A stretch of 7,625 bases of DNA from JAUIAI01 sp963976885. Its GTDB lineage: Bacteria; Pseudomonadota; Gammaproteobacteria; Burkholderiales; Burkholderiaceae_E. Position 1 is the first letter of the stretch. Each line of letters begins with the position of its first letter. Position numbers and translations under genes: made by a program. Shown in pieces: positions 1-5,421 of this stretch. The stretch is taken from positions 1 to 7,625 of the forward strand of contig CAXBNM010000237.1 in NCBI GenBank assembly GCA_963976885.1, in the 5' to 3' direction. The notes below the pieces were generated by a model. The model worked only from the letters and a program-made list of their open reading frames with translations. It did no database searches and had not been told where the DNA came from.

Positions 1-109
1 CCTGCTCGGCCCAGAACTGCTCGGGCTCATCGATGGATCGGCGGTAAAACGCTTGATAGGCCTGCATTGGATCAGCGTCTGACGTCATCGGGGTGTGCGG
101 CTCTGCCAT
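1..109 (-). CDS. prpE: Propionyl-CoA/acetyl-CoA synthetase-type acyl-CoA ligase, N-terminal fragment
   Basis: Only the first 36 codons are in the window; the gene runs off the left edge. Such enzymes activate short-chain acids (propionate, acetate) with ATP and CoA through an acyl-adenylate. The visible part contains YQAFYRRSIDEPEQFWAEQ (residues 18-36), the N-terminal signature of the ACS/PrpE family, in which a Y-x5-SI-x-xP-x-x-FW-x-EQ pattern precedes the first domain. The short leader and the FYRRSI form look more like PrpE than Acs, which usually reads LYQQSI after a longer leader; this is a family-level judgement from few residues. The ATG at 109 is preceded by a purine-rich GAGAG that can act as ribosome binding site. 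It is divergent from the NlpC/P60 gene. Acetyl-CoA or acetoacetyl-CoA synthetase remain alternatives because no catalytic motif is visible. Confidence 0.65.
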   Translation of the reverse strand, partial: MAEPHTPMTSDADPMQAYQAFYRRSIDEPEQFWAEQ

Positions 110-275
110 GGTGTCTCTCACTCAGGGTTATCGTTGTTCGTTGTTACCGCCGAAAGTCTAGCAGCCGGAGGCATCCTGACCGGGAGCCTGAATCGGTCGA
201 TCCGGTCGCACGAAAGCCACGTTCGCCCACCTGAAGGACATTTCGCGGCACACTTACGGCTCTACATACGATGCC

Positions 276-758
276 ATGGGTATGTCTTTGTTTTTCAGAA
301 TCTGCTTGCTTTGCCTTTTTGCCGTACTGACCGGTTGCGCCAGCTCTGGTCACCGGGCTGTGGACGACGCCCGCCCGGGGCCGGGCGACGAAGTCGCGCT
401 GCACGCAATGGCCATGATCGGCAAGCCTTATCGCTGGGGCGGCACCTCGCCGCAGGCCGGCTTTGATTGCAGCGGGCTCGCGAAATATGCGTGGTCGACC
501 GCCGCCGATGTGGAACTGCCGCGAGTGGCGGTACAGATGAGCCGGACCGGCCGCAAAGTCAGCCGCAGCCGGCTGCAACCGGGTGATCTGGTGTTTTTCA
601 ACACGCAGCGCCGGCGTTACTCTCATGTCGGGGTGTACGTGGGCAGCGGGCGCTTTGTCCACGCCCCGTCGAGCGGCAAGAAAATCCGGCTCGCGCATCT
701 GTCTAACCCCTATTGGTCAGATCGCTACAACGGTGCCCGCCGGCCCCACACCGACTGA
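276..758 (+). CDS. NlpC/P60 family lipoprotein, probable murein endopeptidase (MepS/Spr-like)
   Basis: 160 residues. Residues 1-20 form a lipoprotein signal peptide: hydrophobic FFRICLLCLFAVL, then lipobox LTGC with the lipidated Cys at 21. No Asp follows at +2 (it is Ala), so outer-membrane anchoring is expected. The NlpC/P60 domain covers about 43-155. It has the catalytic nucleophile in FDCSGL (Cys65), the general-base His in SHVGVYVG (His117) and the third polar residue in FVHAP (His129). This Cys-His-His set matches E. coli MepS (Spr), which cleaves peptide cross-links in peptidoglycan to allow wall growth; that role is inferred by homology. PYRWGGTSP (51-59) and LQPGDLVFF (100-108) are further family motifs. 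The start is either ATG 276 or the in-frame ATG 282; neither has a clear Shine-Dalgarno. It ends 24 bases before the convergent hydrolase gene, and I see no terminator between them. Confidence 0.93.
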   Translation: MGMSLFFRICLLCLFAVLTGCASSGHRAVDDARPGPGDEVALHAMAMIGKPYRWGGTSPQAGFDCSGLAKYAWSTAADVELPRVAVQMSRTGRKVSRSRLQPGDLVFFNTQRRRYSHVGVYVGSGRFVHAPSSGKKIRLAHLSNPYWSDRYNGARRPHTD

Positions 759-782
759 GCACCGCAGCCGACGTCGGGGCGC

Positions 783-1655
783 TTAGCTGACCGCCGGGAA
801 AAAGTCCTGCACCGCCTTGACCTGATCGTCGGTGATCAGGGTTGGCGCATGGCCAACGCCGTCAAACACCACGCAATCGGCTTTGGGTCCGCGGCTGGCC
901 ATTTCAGCGGCAACCTCGGCACTGAGCAGATCGGATTCGGCGCCGCGCAGCACGCGCACCGGAACATCGATCGGGTCATAGAGCGGCCACAGCGCCATAT
1001 CCTTGCCGGTGTAACCATCGTGGAACGGCTTGGCAATGGCCGGATCGTAGTGCGCCCCCCATTGCGAGCCCTTGTTGACCAGATAATGCTTGGAAAGCAG
1101 GCGGAACTGGGTGTCATCATGCGGACCGAAACTGGCCATCGTGACGCGCAACGCCGCCTCGGCTTCTTCAAAGCTGTCATAGCGCTCGTCGAGCCCGACA
1201 TAAGTCTTGATACGGGCCAGACCTTCAGCGCTCAGCACCGGGCCAACATCGTTGAGCATCATCCGGCCAATCTGATGGCCGGGTTGAGCTGCGATCGCCA
1301 TGCCGATAAGCCCGCCCATGGACGTGCCGAGCCAGTTGACCCGATCGGTATCGAGCCGTGCTATCAGCGTAATGCAATCGGCCAGATACTGCGGCAACGC
1401 ATACAAGCCGGGATCGGCCATGCGATCGGAACGGCCGCGACCGACCATGTCGGGTGCCACCACGTGATAACCATCGGCCGCCAGCTGCGAAGCCAGCACA
1501 TCGAAGTCGCGCCCGTTACGGGTCAGGCCGTGCACACAGATAAGCTTGGGGGCGAAATGCCAGTCGCCATCGGGCAACCATTCCCAGTACGCCATCCGAT
1601 GCAGACCGGTCGGATGGGTACATGTGACAAATTTCAGGCCTGGCTCGCGAATCAT
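783..1655 (-). CDS. Alpha/beta hydrolase (possible 3-hydroxybutyrate-oligomer or other ester hydrolase)
   Basis: 290 residues, cytoplasmic, no signal peptide. It is a standard alpha/beta-hydrolase fold. HG at 42-43 (CVHGLTRNG) supplies the oxyanion hole, the nucleophile elbow is GTSMGG with Ser112, the acid is probably Asp242 in RGAESDLLS, and the catalytic His is His269 in VGHAP. APDMVGRGRSD (68-78) is the usual strand-4 motif. The ATG at 1655 is preceded by GAGGTGAT at a good distance, so this start is well supported. It is divergent from the 3-hydroxybutyrate dehydrogenase gene across 61 bases. Known intracellular 3-hydroxybutyrate-oligomer hydrolases of PHB-storing bacteria include proteins of this fold, so an enzyme feeding monomer to the neighbouring dehydrogenase is plausible. 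That role is inferred from position only; other esterase or lactonase activities fit the sequence equally well. Confidence 0.9.
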   Translation of the reverse strand: MIREPGLKFVTCTHPTGLHRMAYWEWLPDGDWHFAPKLICVHGLTRNGRDFDVLASQLAADGYHVVAPDMVGRGRSDRMADPGLYALPQYLADCITLIARLDTDRVNWLGTSMGGLIGMAIAAQPGHQIGRMMLNDVGPVLSAEGLARIKTYVGLDERYDSFEEAEAALRVTMASFGPHDDTQFRLLSKHYLVNKGSQWGAHYDPAIAKPFHDGYTGKDMALWPLYDPIDVPVRVLRGAESDLLSAEVAAEMASRGPKADCVVFDGVGHAPTLITDDQVKAVQDFFPAVS

Positions 1656-1716
1656 TGCGGATCACCTCAGTCAAATCAACTCGTAGAATACTGAAATCAT
1701 ATCAAGGAGTCTCATC

Positions 1717-2493
1717 ATGAAAGGCAAAGTTGCGCTGGTTACCGGGTCGACGAGTGGGATCGGATTGGGCATTGCCCGTCAACTCGCCGCCAACGGGGCC
1801 AATCTTGTACTCAATGGCTTCGGCGATGCCGCCGAAATTGAAAACCTGCGCGCTTCACTGGCCAGCGAATTCGGGATCGACGTCCACTACGAAGGTGCTG
1901 ACCTGTCCAAGGCCGCCGAAATCGAAGCCATGATGGAACGCCTCAATGCGCGGGGCGGCGTGGACATCCTGGTCAACAATGCCGGCATTCAGCATGTGTC
2001 ACCTATCGAAGACTTCGATCCGGCTCGTTGGGACGCGATTATCGCGATCAATCAGACCGCGGTGTTCCTGACCATGCATCACGCGCTCAAGAGCATGCGG
2101 GCCAAGAATTGGGGTCGCATCATCAATATCGCCTCGGCGCATGGACTGGTCGCCTCTGCAGGCAAAGTGGCCTATGTGGCCGCCAAACATGCGGTCATCG
2201 GCATGACCAAGGTCGCGGCCCTCGAAACCGCCCGCACCGGCATCACCTGCAACAGCATTTGCCCGGGTTGGGTGCTGACGCCGTTGGTGCAACAGCAGAT
2301 CGAAGCGCGCGCCAAGGCCGAAGGGATCAGCGTCGAACAGGCCAGCACTGAATTGCTCGGGGAAAAGCAACCCTCATTGCAATTCGTCACGCCCGAGCAA
2401 CTCGGCCAGAGCGCCGTGTTCCTGTGCTCGGCGGGTGCCGACCAGATGCGTGGCGCCAGCCTGGTCATGGACGGAGGCTGGACCGCGCAGTAG
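1717..2493 (+). CDS. bdhA: D-3-hydroxybutyrate dehydrogenase (short-chain dehydrogenase)
   Basis: 258 residues. It interconverts D-3-hydroxybutyrate and acetoacetate with NAD(H) in the cytoplasm, in PHB breakdown and ketone-body use. TGSTSGIG (9-16) is the nucleotide-binding glycine motif and NNAGIQHV (87-94) the structural motif. The catalytic set is Asn112, Ser140, Tyr153 (YVAAK) and Lys157. The substrate residues known from crystal structures of Pseudomonas-type HBDH (Gln94, His144, Lys152, Trp187, Gln196, Trp257, recalled from the literature) are all present here two positions earlier: Gln92, His142, Lys150, Trp185, Gln194, Trp255. This makes the substrate call much firmer than a generic SDR match. 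The ribosome binding site AAGGAG (1704-1709) lies seven bases before the ATG. The gene is divergent from the alpha/beta hydrolase and appears to be transcribed alone, followed by a hairpin at 2529-2558. Confidence 0.96.
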   Translation: MKGKVALVTGSTSGIGLGIARQLAANGANLVLNGFGDAAEIENLRASLASEFGIDVHYEGADLSKAAEIEAMMERLNARGGVDILVNNAGIQHVSPIEDFDPARWDAIIAINQTAVFLTMHHALKSMRAKNWGRIINIASAHGLVASAGKVAYVAAKHAVIGMTKVAALETARTGITCNSICPGWVLTPLVQQQIEARAKAEGISVEQASTELLGEKQPSLQFVTPEQLGQSAVFLCSAGADQMRGASLVMDGGWTAQ

Positions 2494-2528
2494 ATGGCGG
2501 CAATTGGCAACTGGGCCAGCAAAGCTGA

Positions 2529-2558
2529 CAGCCACGACCGGCACGCCGGTGGTGGCTG
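2529..2558. terminator. Hairpin between convergent genes, possible terminator
   Basis: CAGCCAC (2529-2535) pairs with GTGGCTG (2552-2558). After one G-G mismatch, ACCGG (2537-2541) pairs with CCGGT (2546-2550) around a CACG loop. It sits 36 bases after the dehydrogenase stop and before the end of the convergent rod-like gene, where a shared terminator would be expected. No run of T follows on either strand, so it is not a textbook intrinsic terminator. Confidence 0.4.
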
Positions 2559-2632
2559 ATCGACTGCCTCATTTGCATCACAGGGCGAGACTTGTCTGAT
2601 GATTTGGCATCCGCAATGGACGCCAGCGCAGA

Positions 2633-3055
2633 TCAAGCCTGCGTGTTTGCAGTGCCCAACTTGAGCAAGGCGGCCAGCGTTTCGTCTTCGCTCTCGATCG
2701 AATTCAGGTTTGCCAGAAAGGAATTGCTGGCCGAGATCTGCGCAACCAGGGAGCCGGCCAGATCAGCTTCAGTTCCCTGTTGTGCACCGCCGGATGGTGG
2801 TGGGCCGCCACGCGGCCCGCCACCCTGTCCGCCCTTGCCCTGGCCACCAGGCGGAGGCTCACGACCGCCTTCCGGCCCGCGAGCGCGCTGCGCTTGCTGG
2901 GATCCGTCTTCCAGACCCGCAACGCCTTGTTCGGCGGCCAGATCTTCAACACCGGCAGCCTGGTTCTGAGCAGTGGCTTGCGCCGTCTGCGCGCCAGCCG
3001 CATCCAAACGATAGATCGATGCGTTCAATCCCGCCGACCCAATAGCAAAGCTCAT
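2633..3055 (-). CDS. Small flagellar rod/axial-like protein with Gly/Pro-rich linker
   Basis: 140 residues, with no cleavable signal peptide visible. Residues 3-33 (IGSAGLNASIYRLDAAGAQTA and following) resemble the N-terminal helix of flagellar rod and hook proteins (FlgB/FlgC/FlgG type, SGL-x-A-x4-LD-x-AA). Residues 97-133 (ADLAGSLVAQISASNSFLAN and following, ending DETLAALLKL) resemble their C-terminal helix (VDL-x4-V-x-LI-x-A-x3-Y-x-AN-x6-D-x-ML-x-x-LL). Between them, about 55-95, lies a low-complexity Gly/Pro/Gln/Arg segment in place of a folded core. In real axial proteins the two end helices pack together as a coiled coil and the protein is exported by the flagellar type III apparatus. 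A similar arrangement here is inference. The ATG at 3055 follows AGGAGA at a good distance, and an upstream sigma-28 promoter independently supports this start and a flagellar role. The reading frame stays open upstream to 3484, but that extension would run through the promoter and into the divergent gene. Confidence 0.75.
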   Translation of the reverse strand: MSFAIGSAGLNASIYRLDAAGAQTAQATAQNQAAGVEDLAAEQGVAGLEDGSQQAQRARGPEGGREPPPGGQGKGGQGGGPRGGPPPSGGAQQGTEADLAGSLVAQISASNSFLANLNSIESEDETLAALLKLGTANTQA

Positions 3056-3080
3056 ATGGCTTCTCCTGTGGTTATCGGAG

Positions 3081-3107
3081 TTATCGGCACATCGATCAAG
3101 AACTTTA
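3081..3107 (-). promoter_or_regulatory. Sigma-28 (FliA) flagellar promoter of the rod-like gene
   Basis: On the minus strand, TAAAGTTC (3107-3100) is followed by an 11-base spacer and GCCGATAA (3088-3081). The FliA consensus is TAAAGTTT-N11-GCCGATAA, so only one base of the 16 differs and the spacing is exact. Transcription would begin near 3074, about 20 bases before the ATG at 3055 and just ahead of its AGGAG ribosome binding site. The -10 element is partly duplicated: GTTATCGG on the plus strand recurs with a 9-base period at 3071-3078 and 3080-3087. Confidence 0.85.
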
Positions 3108-3143
3108 GTGCTGGCTGACTTTTGTGCCTGCCTTGGCAGCAAC

Positions 3144-3175
3144 CTGCAGCTGTCGTCGCTGCGAGTCAGCTGCAG
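3144..3175. repeat. Perfect 9-bp inverted repeat, possible operator in the divergent intergenic region
   Basis: CTGCAGCTG (3144-3152) and CAGCTGCAG (3167-3175) are exact reverse complements separated by 14 bases, with centres 23 bases apart (about two helical turns). A second, shorter dyad, CTGCC-TT-GGCAG, lies just before it at 3128-3139. Both are upstream of the sigma-28 promoter and of the secreted-protein operon, where a regulator or a transcript hairpin could act. No known operator is recognised. Confidence 0.5.
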
Positions 3176-3269
3176 ACCGGCCTGCGAAGGGCTTATCCCC
3201 GGTATGCGTGATTTCGACAACGGTGTCAGCGTGCTAGCTTCGCTGGCATCGAGGACAGGGGGACTTCGG

Positions 3270-4364
3270 ATGTCATCAGGCTTTATTGTGAGCGCCGCAT
3301 CCATAATCGGCGCCGCGCTGCTGCCCGCCTTTTTGCTGACGCCGGCAGCCAATGCCGCGCCAAACACCTGGCAAATGGCATCCGCGCAAATTATCGACCA
3401 GACCGGTTTCGAGCAACCCATGGTGGCGGCCACGATCATGGTGCCGGCCGGCATGAACACCACCGGTGGCGTCCGTTGGCGCAATCAGCCCAATGACTGC
3501 CCGCAAGGCCATACCTTCGATTGGCAAGCGGCCTCACCCGACCAGCTCTGGACCATTTCAATCATTCCCAGTGAGCGCTGGGGGGCCAGCTCAACAGGGC
3601 AACCGGCCGGCGTCGTCTGCAACGTCATCGAGGTGCGCTCCGCCAAGGGCTTTCTGCAGGAGTGGGTCAAGTACTACCGCTCTGGCGCGCGCATCCTCGA
3701 TTATCGCGACCGTCCCGATCTGGAGCAATCAACGGCGCAACTCAATCACCAGACCAATCTGTCGGGCATGCGCAGCTCTACCCGAACCGACGCGGGCGAA
3801 GTCCTGATTGCCTACAACCTTAACGGCCAGGAGTTGCGCGAAGCAATCGCCGCCGTGGTCGTGATTACCGAGAGTGCGTTCAGCGGCATGGGTGTCGGAC
3901 CCGACATGACTTTTCTGCAAGGCTTCAATTTGCCTGCCTTCGCCATGCGCGCACCAGCCGGCAGCCTGAACTTTGCGATGATGGAAAAGATTCGACAGAG
4001 CATCAAGCTGGCGCCCGAATGGTCGGCACGCATCAACCAGCACAACCAGGTCATGAGTCGGCAGAACCTAAACCACTCCAAAAAAATGCACGACATACGT
4101 ATGGGTCACCAGCGCGACATGAGTGCCATCCTCACCAAGGGACACAACGATCGCAGCGCAGCGATGGATCGCAGCCACCGCGAATTCATCGAATCCATTC
4201 GCGGCACCGAAACCTGGAACCTGCCCGGCGGCGGCACCACCGAACTTGCCGACAGCAACAATGCCTGGCAACTCAATAATGGCACGATCGTCACCACTGA
4301 CCGTCCGGGCTGGCAACCCTCCGACGCCGGCCTGAGCGGCACCCAACTGCAACGTACCCGATGA
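3270..4364 (+). CDS. Secreted protein of unknown function with His/Met hendecad helix
   Basis: 364 residues from the ATG at 3270, which follows AGGGGGA (3257-3263) by six bases. The frame is open further upstream, but this start gives a clean Sec signal peptide: hydrophobic 5-23, then TPAANA with cleavage after Ala29. I do not recognise a named family. About 30-225 looks like a folded domain rich in Trp, with two Cys (77 and 117) that could form a disulfide in the periplasm. About 235-310 is predicted helical. Within it His258/269/280 and Met262/273/284 repeat every 11 residues, and His292 and His303 continue the series after a one-residue shift. The C-terminal part (about 310-355: RGTETWNLPGGGTTEL, NNAWQLNNGTI, TDRPGW) looks like a short beta module. 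Its stop overlaps the start of the rhodanese gene (ATGA), so the two proteins are probably made together and may act together in the cell envelope. Metal binding is a guess. Confidence 0.85.
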   Translation: MSSGFIVSAASIIGAALLPAFLLTPAANAAPNTWQMASAQIIDQTGFEQPMVAATIMVPAGMNTTGGVRWRNQPNDCPQGHTFDWQAASPDQLWTISIIPSERWGASSTGQPAGVVCNVIEVRSAKGFLQEWVKYYRSGARILDYRDRPDLEQSTAQLNHQTNLSGMRSSTRTDAGEVLIAYNLNGQELREAIAAVVVITESAFSGMGVGPDMTFLQGFNLPAFAMRAPAGSLNFAMMEKIRQSIKLAPEWSARINQHNQVMSRQNLNHSKKMHDIRMGHQRDMSAILTKGHNDRSAAMDRSHREFIESIRGTETWNLPGGGTTELADSNNAWQLNNGTIVTTDRPGWQPSDAGLSGTQLQRTR

Positions 4365-5308
4365 AGATGACAGCACTCAACCAACGAACGCGCGCCTGGA
4401 CGCTCGCGCTGAGCGCAACGATCAGCCTTGGCGCAAGCGGCGCTGCATTGGCGCAAGACAAATTTCCAGTCGCCGGTCAGAACGGCATGCAGGGCTATGC
4501 AATGCAGCCGAACGGCATGCAGCCGAATACCATGCAGGGCAACGGTGCCCCCATGCAGCCCAATATGGGCCCGACTGCGTTTCCGTCGCAAGGCGGGGGT
4601 AACATCGGCCAGTCATCAGCACCAATGGGCGCTGTTGGCATGCCGAACCAAGGAGCGCCGACGGCACCGGTCGGTGCGTACAACCCTGCCCTCATGAACA
4701 ACCCACAGGGCGGGCCCATGCAGGCGCCGATGCAGGGAGGGACCATGCAAGCTCCCGGAGCCGTGGCCGGCCCCAACGGTGGCTTTCAAATGCCCCCCAA
4801 CGGCTCCCCACCAGGCGGGAGCGCTCAGCCGGGTTCTGGCGCTGGCTTATCGGCACTGGCGCGCCAGGAATTGCAAGACTTTGGCGTGCCCCCAACCAGT
4901 CAATTGCACGCCGGCGCCATGCACGGGCCCACTCCGGCGCAGATCCCTGGCGGCAAGGTCACCACCACCGAACAATTGTCAGCGGCCTTGCAGAGCAATC
5001 AGGGGCAGTTACTGCTTTTTCATGTGTTGGGCGGACGCGAGACCCTGCCCAACGCGCAGTTCGCAATGCCGGCATCAGCGCCAGGCAACTTCAACGACCA
5101 GACCCAGCAAGCCTTTACCCAGTATCTTGGCCAGGTAACCAAAGGCCAGAAGGGTCAGCCCATGGTGTTCTATTGCGCGAGCCCGCAGTGCTGGATGTCC
5201 TACAACGCAGCGCTGCGCGCCATCAACGGCGGCTACACCAATGTCATCTGGTATCGCGGCGGCATCGAGGCCTGGAAGGCGGCCGGTTTGCCCACTGCGA
5301 TGCAGTAG
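4361..5308 (+). CDS. Secreted Met-rich rhodanese-like protein with CX4CW loop
   Basis: 315 residues. Residues 1-31 are a Sec signal peptide (basic start, hydrophobic 13-30, ALA then QD). Residues 33-160 are low complexity, rich in Met, Gln, Pro, Gly and Asn, with 13 Met between 41 and 145 and three decapeptide repeats at 41-70. The rhodanese-like domain covers about 165-313. Its active-site loop is YCASPQCW, with Cys272 at the usual catalytic position and a second Cys277 followed by Trp278; then SYNAALRA and VIWYRGGIEAWKAAGLP close the domain. This resembles periplasmic rhodanese-like proteins such as the PQQ-catabolism-associated CXXCW group, here with four residues between the Cys instead. 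Sulfur transfer or thiol/disulfide chemistry in the periplasm is inferred. There is no clear ribosome binding site; the ATGA overlap with the upstream gene suggests translational coupling. ATG at 4367 is an alternative start. No PQQ dehydrogenase is visible here. Confidence 0.88.
   Translation: MKMTALNQRTRAWTLALSATISLGASGAALAQDKFPVAGQNGMQGYAMQPNGMQPNTMQGNGAPMQPNMGPTAFPSQGGGNIGQSSAPMGAVGMPNQGAPTAPVGAYNPALMNNPQGGPMQAPMQGGTMQAPGAVAGPNGGFQMPPNGSPPGGSAQPGSGAGLSALARQELQDFGVPPTSQLHAGAMHGPTPAQIPGGKVTTTEQLSAALQSNQGQLLLFHVLGGRETLPNAQFAMPASAPGNFNDQTQQAFTQYLGQVTKGQKGQPMVFYCASPQCWMSYNAALRAINGGYTNVIWYRGGIEAWKAAGLPTAMQ
4481..4570 (+). repeat. Three 30-base tandem repeats coding for decapeptides
   Basis: Three consecutive 30-base units start AACGGCATGCAG, AACGGCATGCAG and AACGGTGCCCCC. 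They encode NGMQGYAMQP, NGMQPNTMQG and NGAPMQPNMG. The first 12 bases are identical in units one and two; the third unit is diverged. The region is inside the Met-rich segment of the rhodanese-like gene and may vary in copy number between strains. Confidence 0.7.
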
Positions 5309-5381
5309 CGCCATCTTGCCGCGATCTACTGGCGCCGGCAGACCATGCGACCGGCCAGCGCAGTGCCATTGCCCGACACAG

Positions 5382-5410
5382 CTGGCGGCGGCCGCGGGGC
5401 CGCACGCCAG
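5382..5410. terminator. GC-rich hairpin between convergent genes, possible bidirectional terminator
   Basis: CTGGCG (5382-5387) pairs with CGCCAG (5405-5410). Inside, CGGCC (5389-5393) pairs with GGCCG (5398-5402) around a four-base loop, with one and two unpaired bases between the stems. It lies between the end of the rhodanese-like gene and the end of the convergent dehydroquinase-like gene. There is no T run, so termination is inferred from position and stem strength only. Confidence 0.4.
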
Positions 5411-5421
5411 TCACCCTGCGG

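Noticed and set aside
178..207. GACCGG and CCGGTC inverted repeat in the 110-275 intergenic region
   Set aside because: Six bases with an 18-base gap is expected by chance in GC-rich DNA.
144..698. Minus-strand open frame opposite the NlpC/P60 gene
   Set aside because: The plus strand has lipobox and catalytic Cys and His residues; the antisense product shows no family motif.
1302..1309. GCCGATAA, a possible second sigma-28 -10 box
   Set aside because: No TAAAG-like box lies 11 bases upstream and it is inside the hydrolase coding region.
1684..1689. TAGAAT, -10-like box upstream of the 3-hydroxybutyrate dehydrogenase gene
   Set aside because: No recognisable -35 box at the right distance; left out as a promoter call.
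849..1694. Long plus-strand open frame (281 codons) opposite the alpha/beta hydrolase
   Set aside because: It is antisense to a gene with a full catalytic triad and good ribosome binding site, and its translation has no recognisable motif; long antisense frames are common in GC-rich DNA.
2592..2969. Plus-strand Pro-rich frame opposite the rod-like gene
   Set aside because: Its Pro-rich stretch is the complement of the Gly/Pro linker; the minus strand has the promoter, ribosome binding site and helix motifs.
3108..3269. Upstream extension of the secreted-protein frame
   Set aside because: The signal peptide begins right after ATG 3270, which has AGGGGGA before it; a 54-residue leader would bury the signal.
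3056..3484. Upstream extension of the rod-like frame on the minus strand
   Set aside because: It would pass through the sigma-28 promoter and overlap the signal peptide of the divergent gene; the ATG at 3055 has a good ribosome binding site.
4847..4854. TTATCGGC, complement of the sigma-28 -10 box, in the rhodanese-like gene
   Set aside because: The expected -35 position (4866-4873) has no match to TAAAGTTT.
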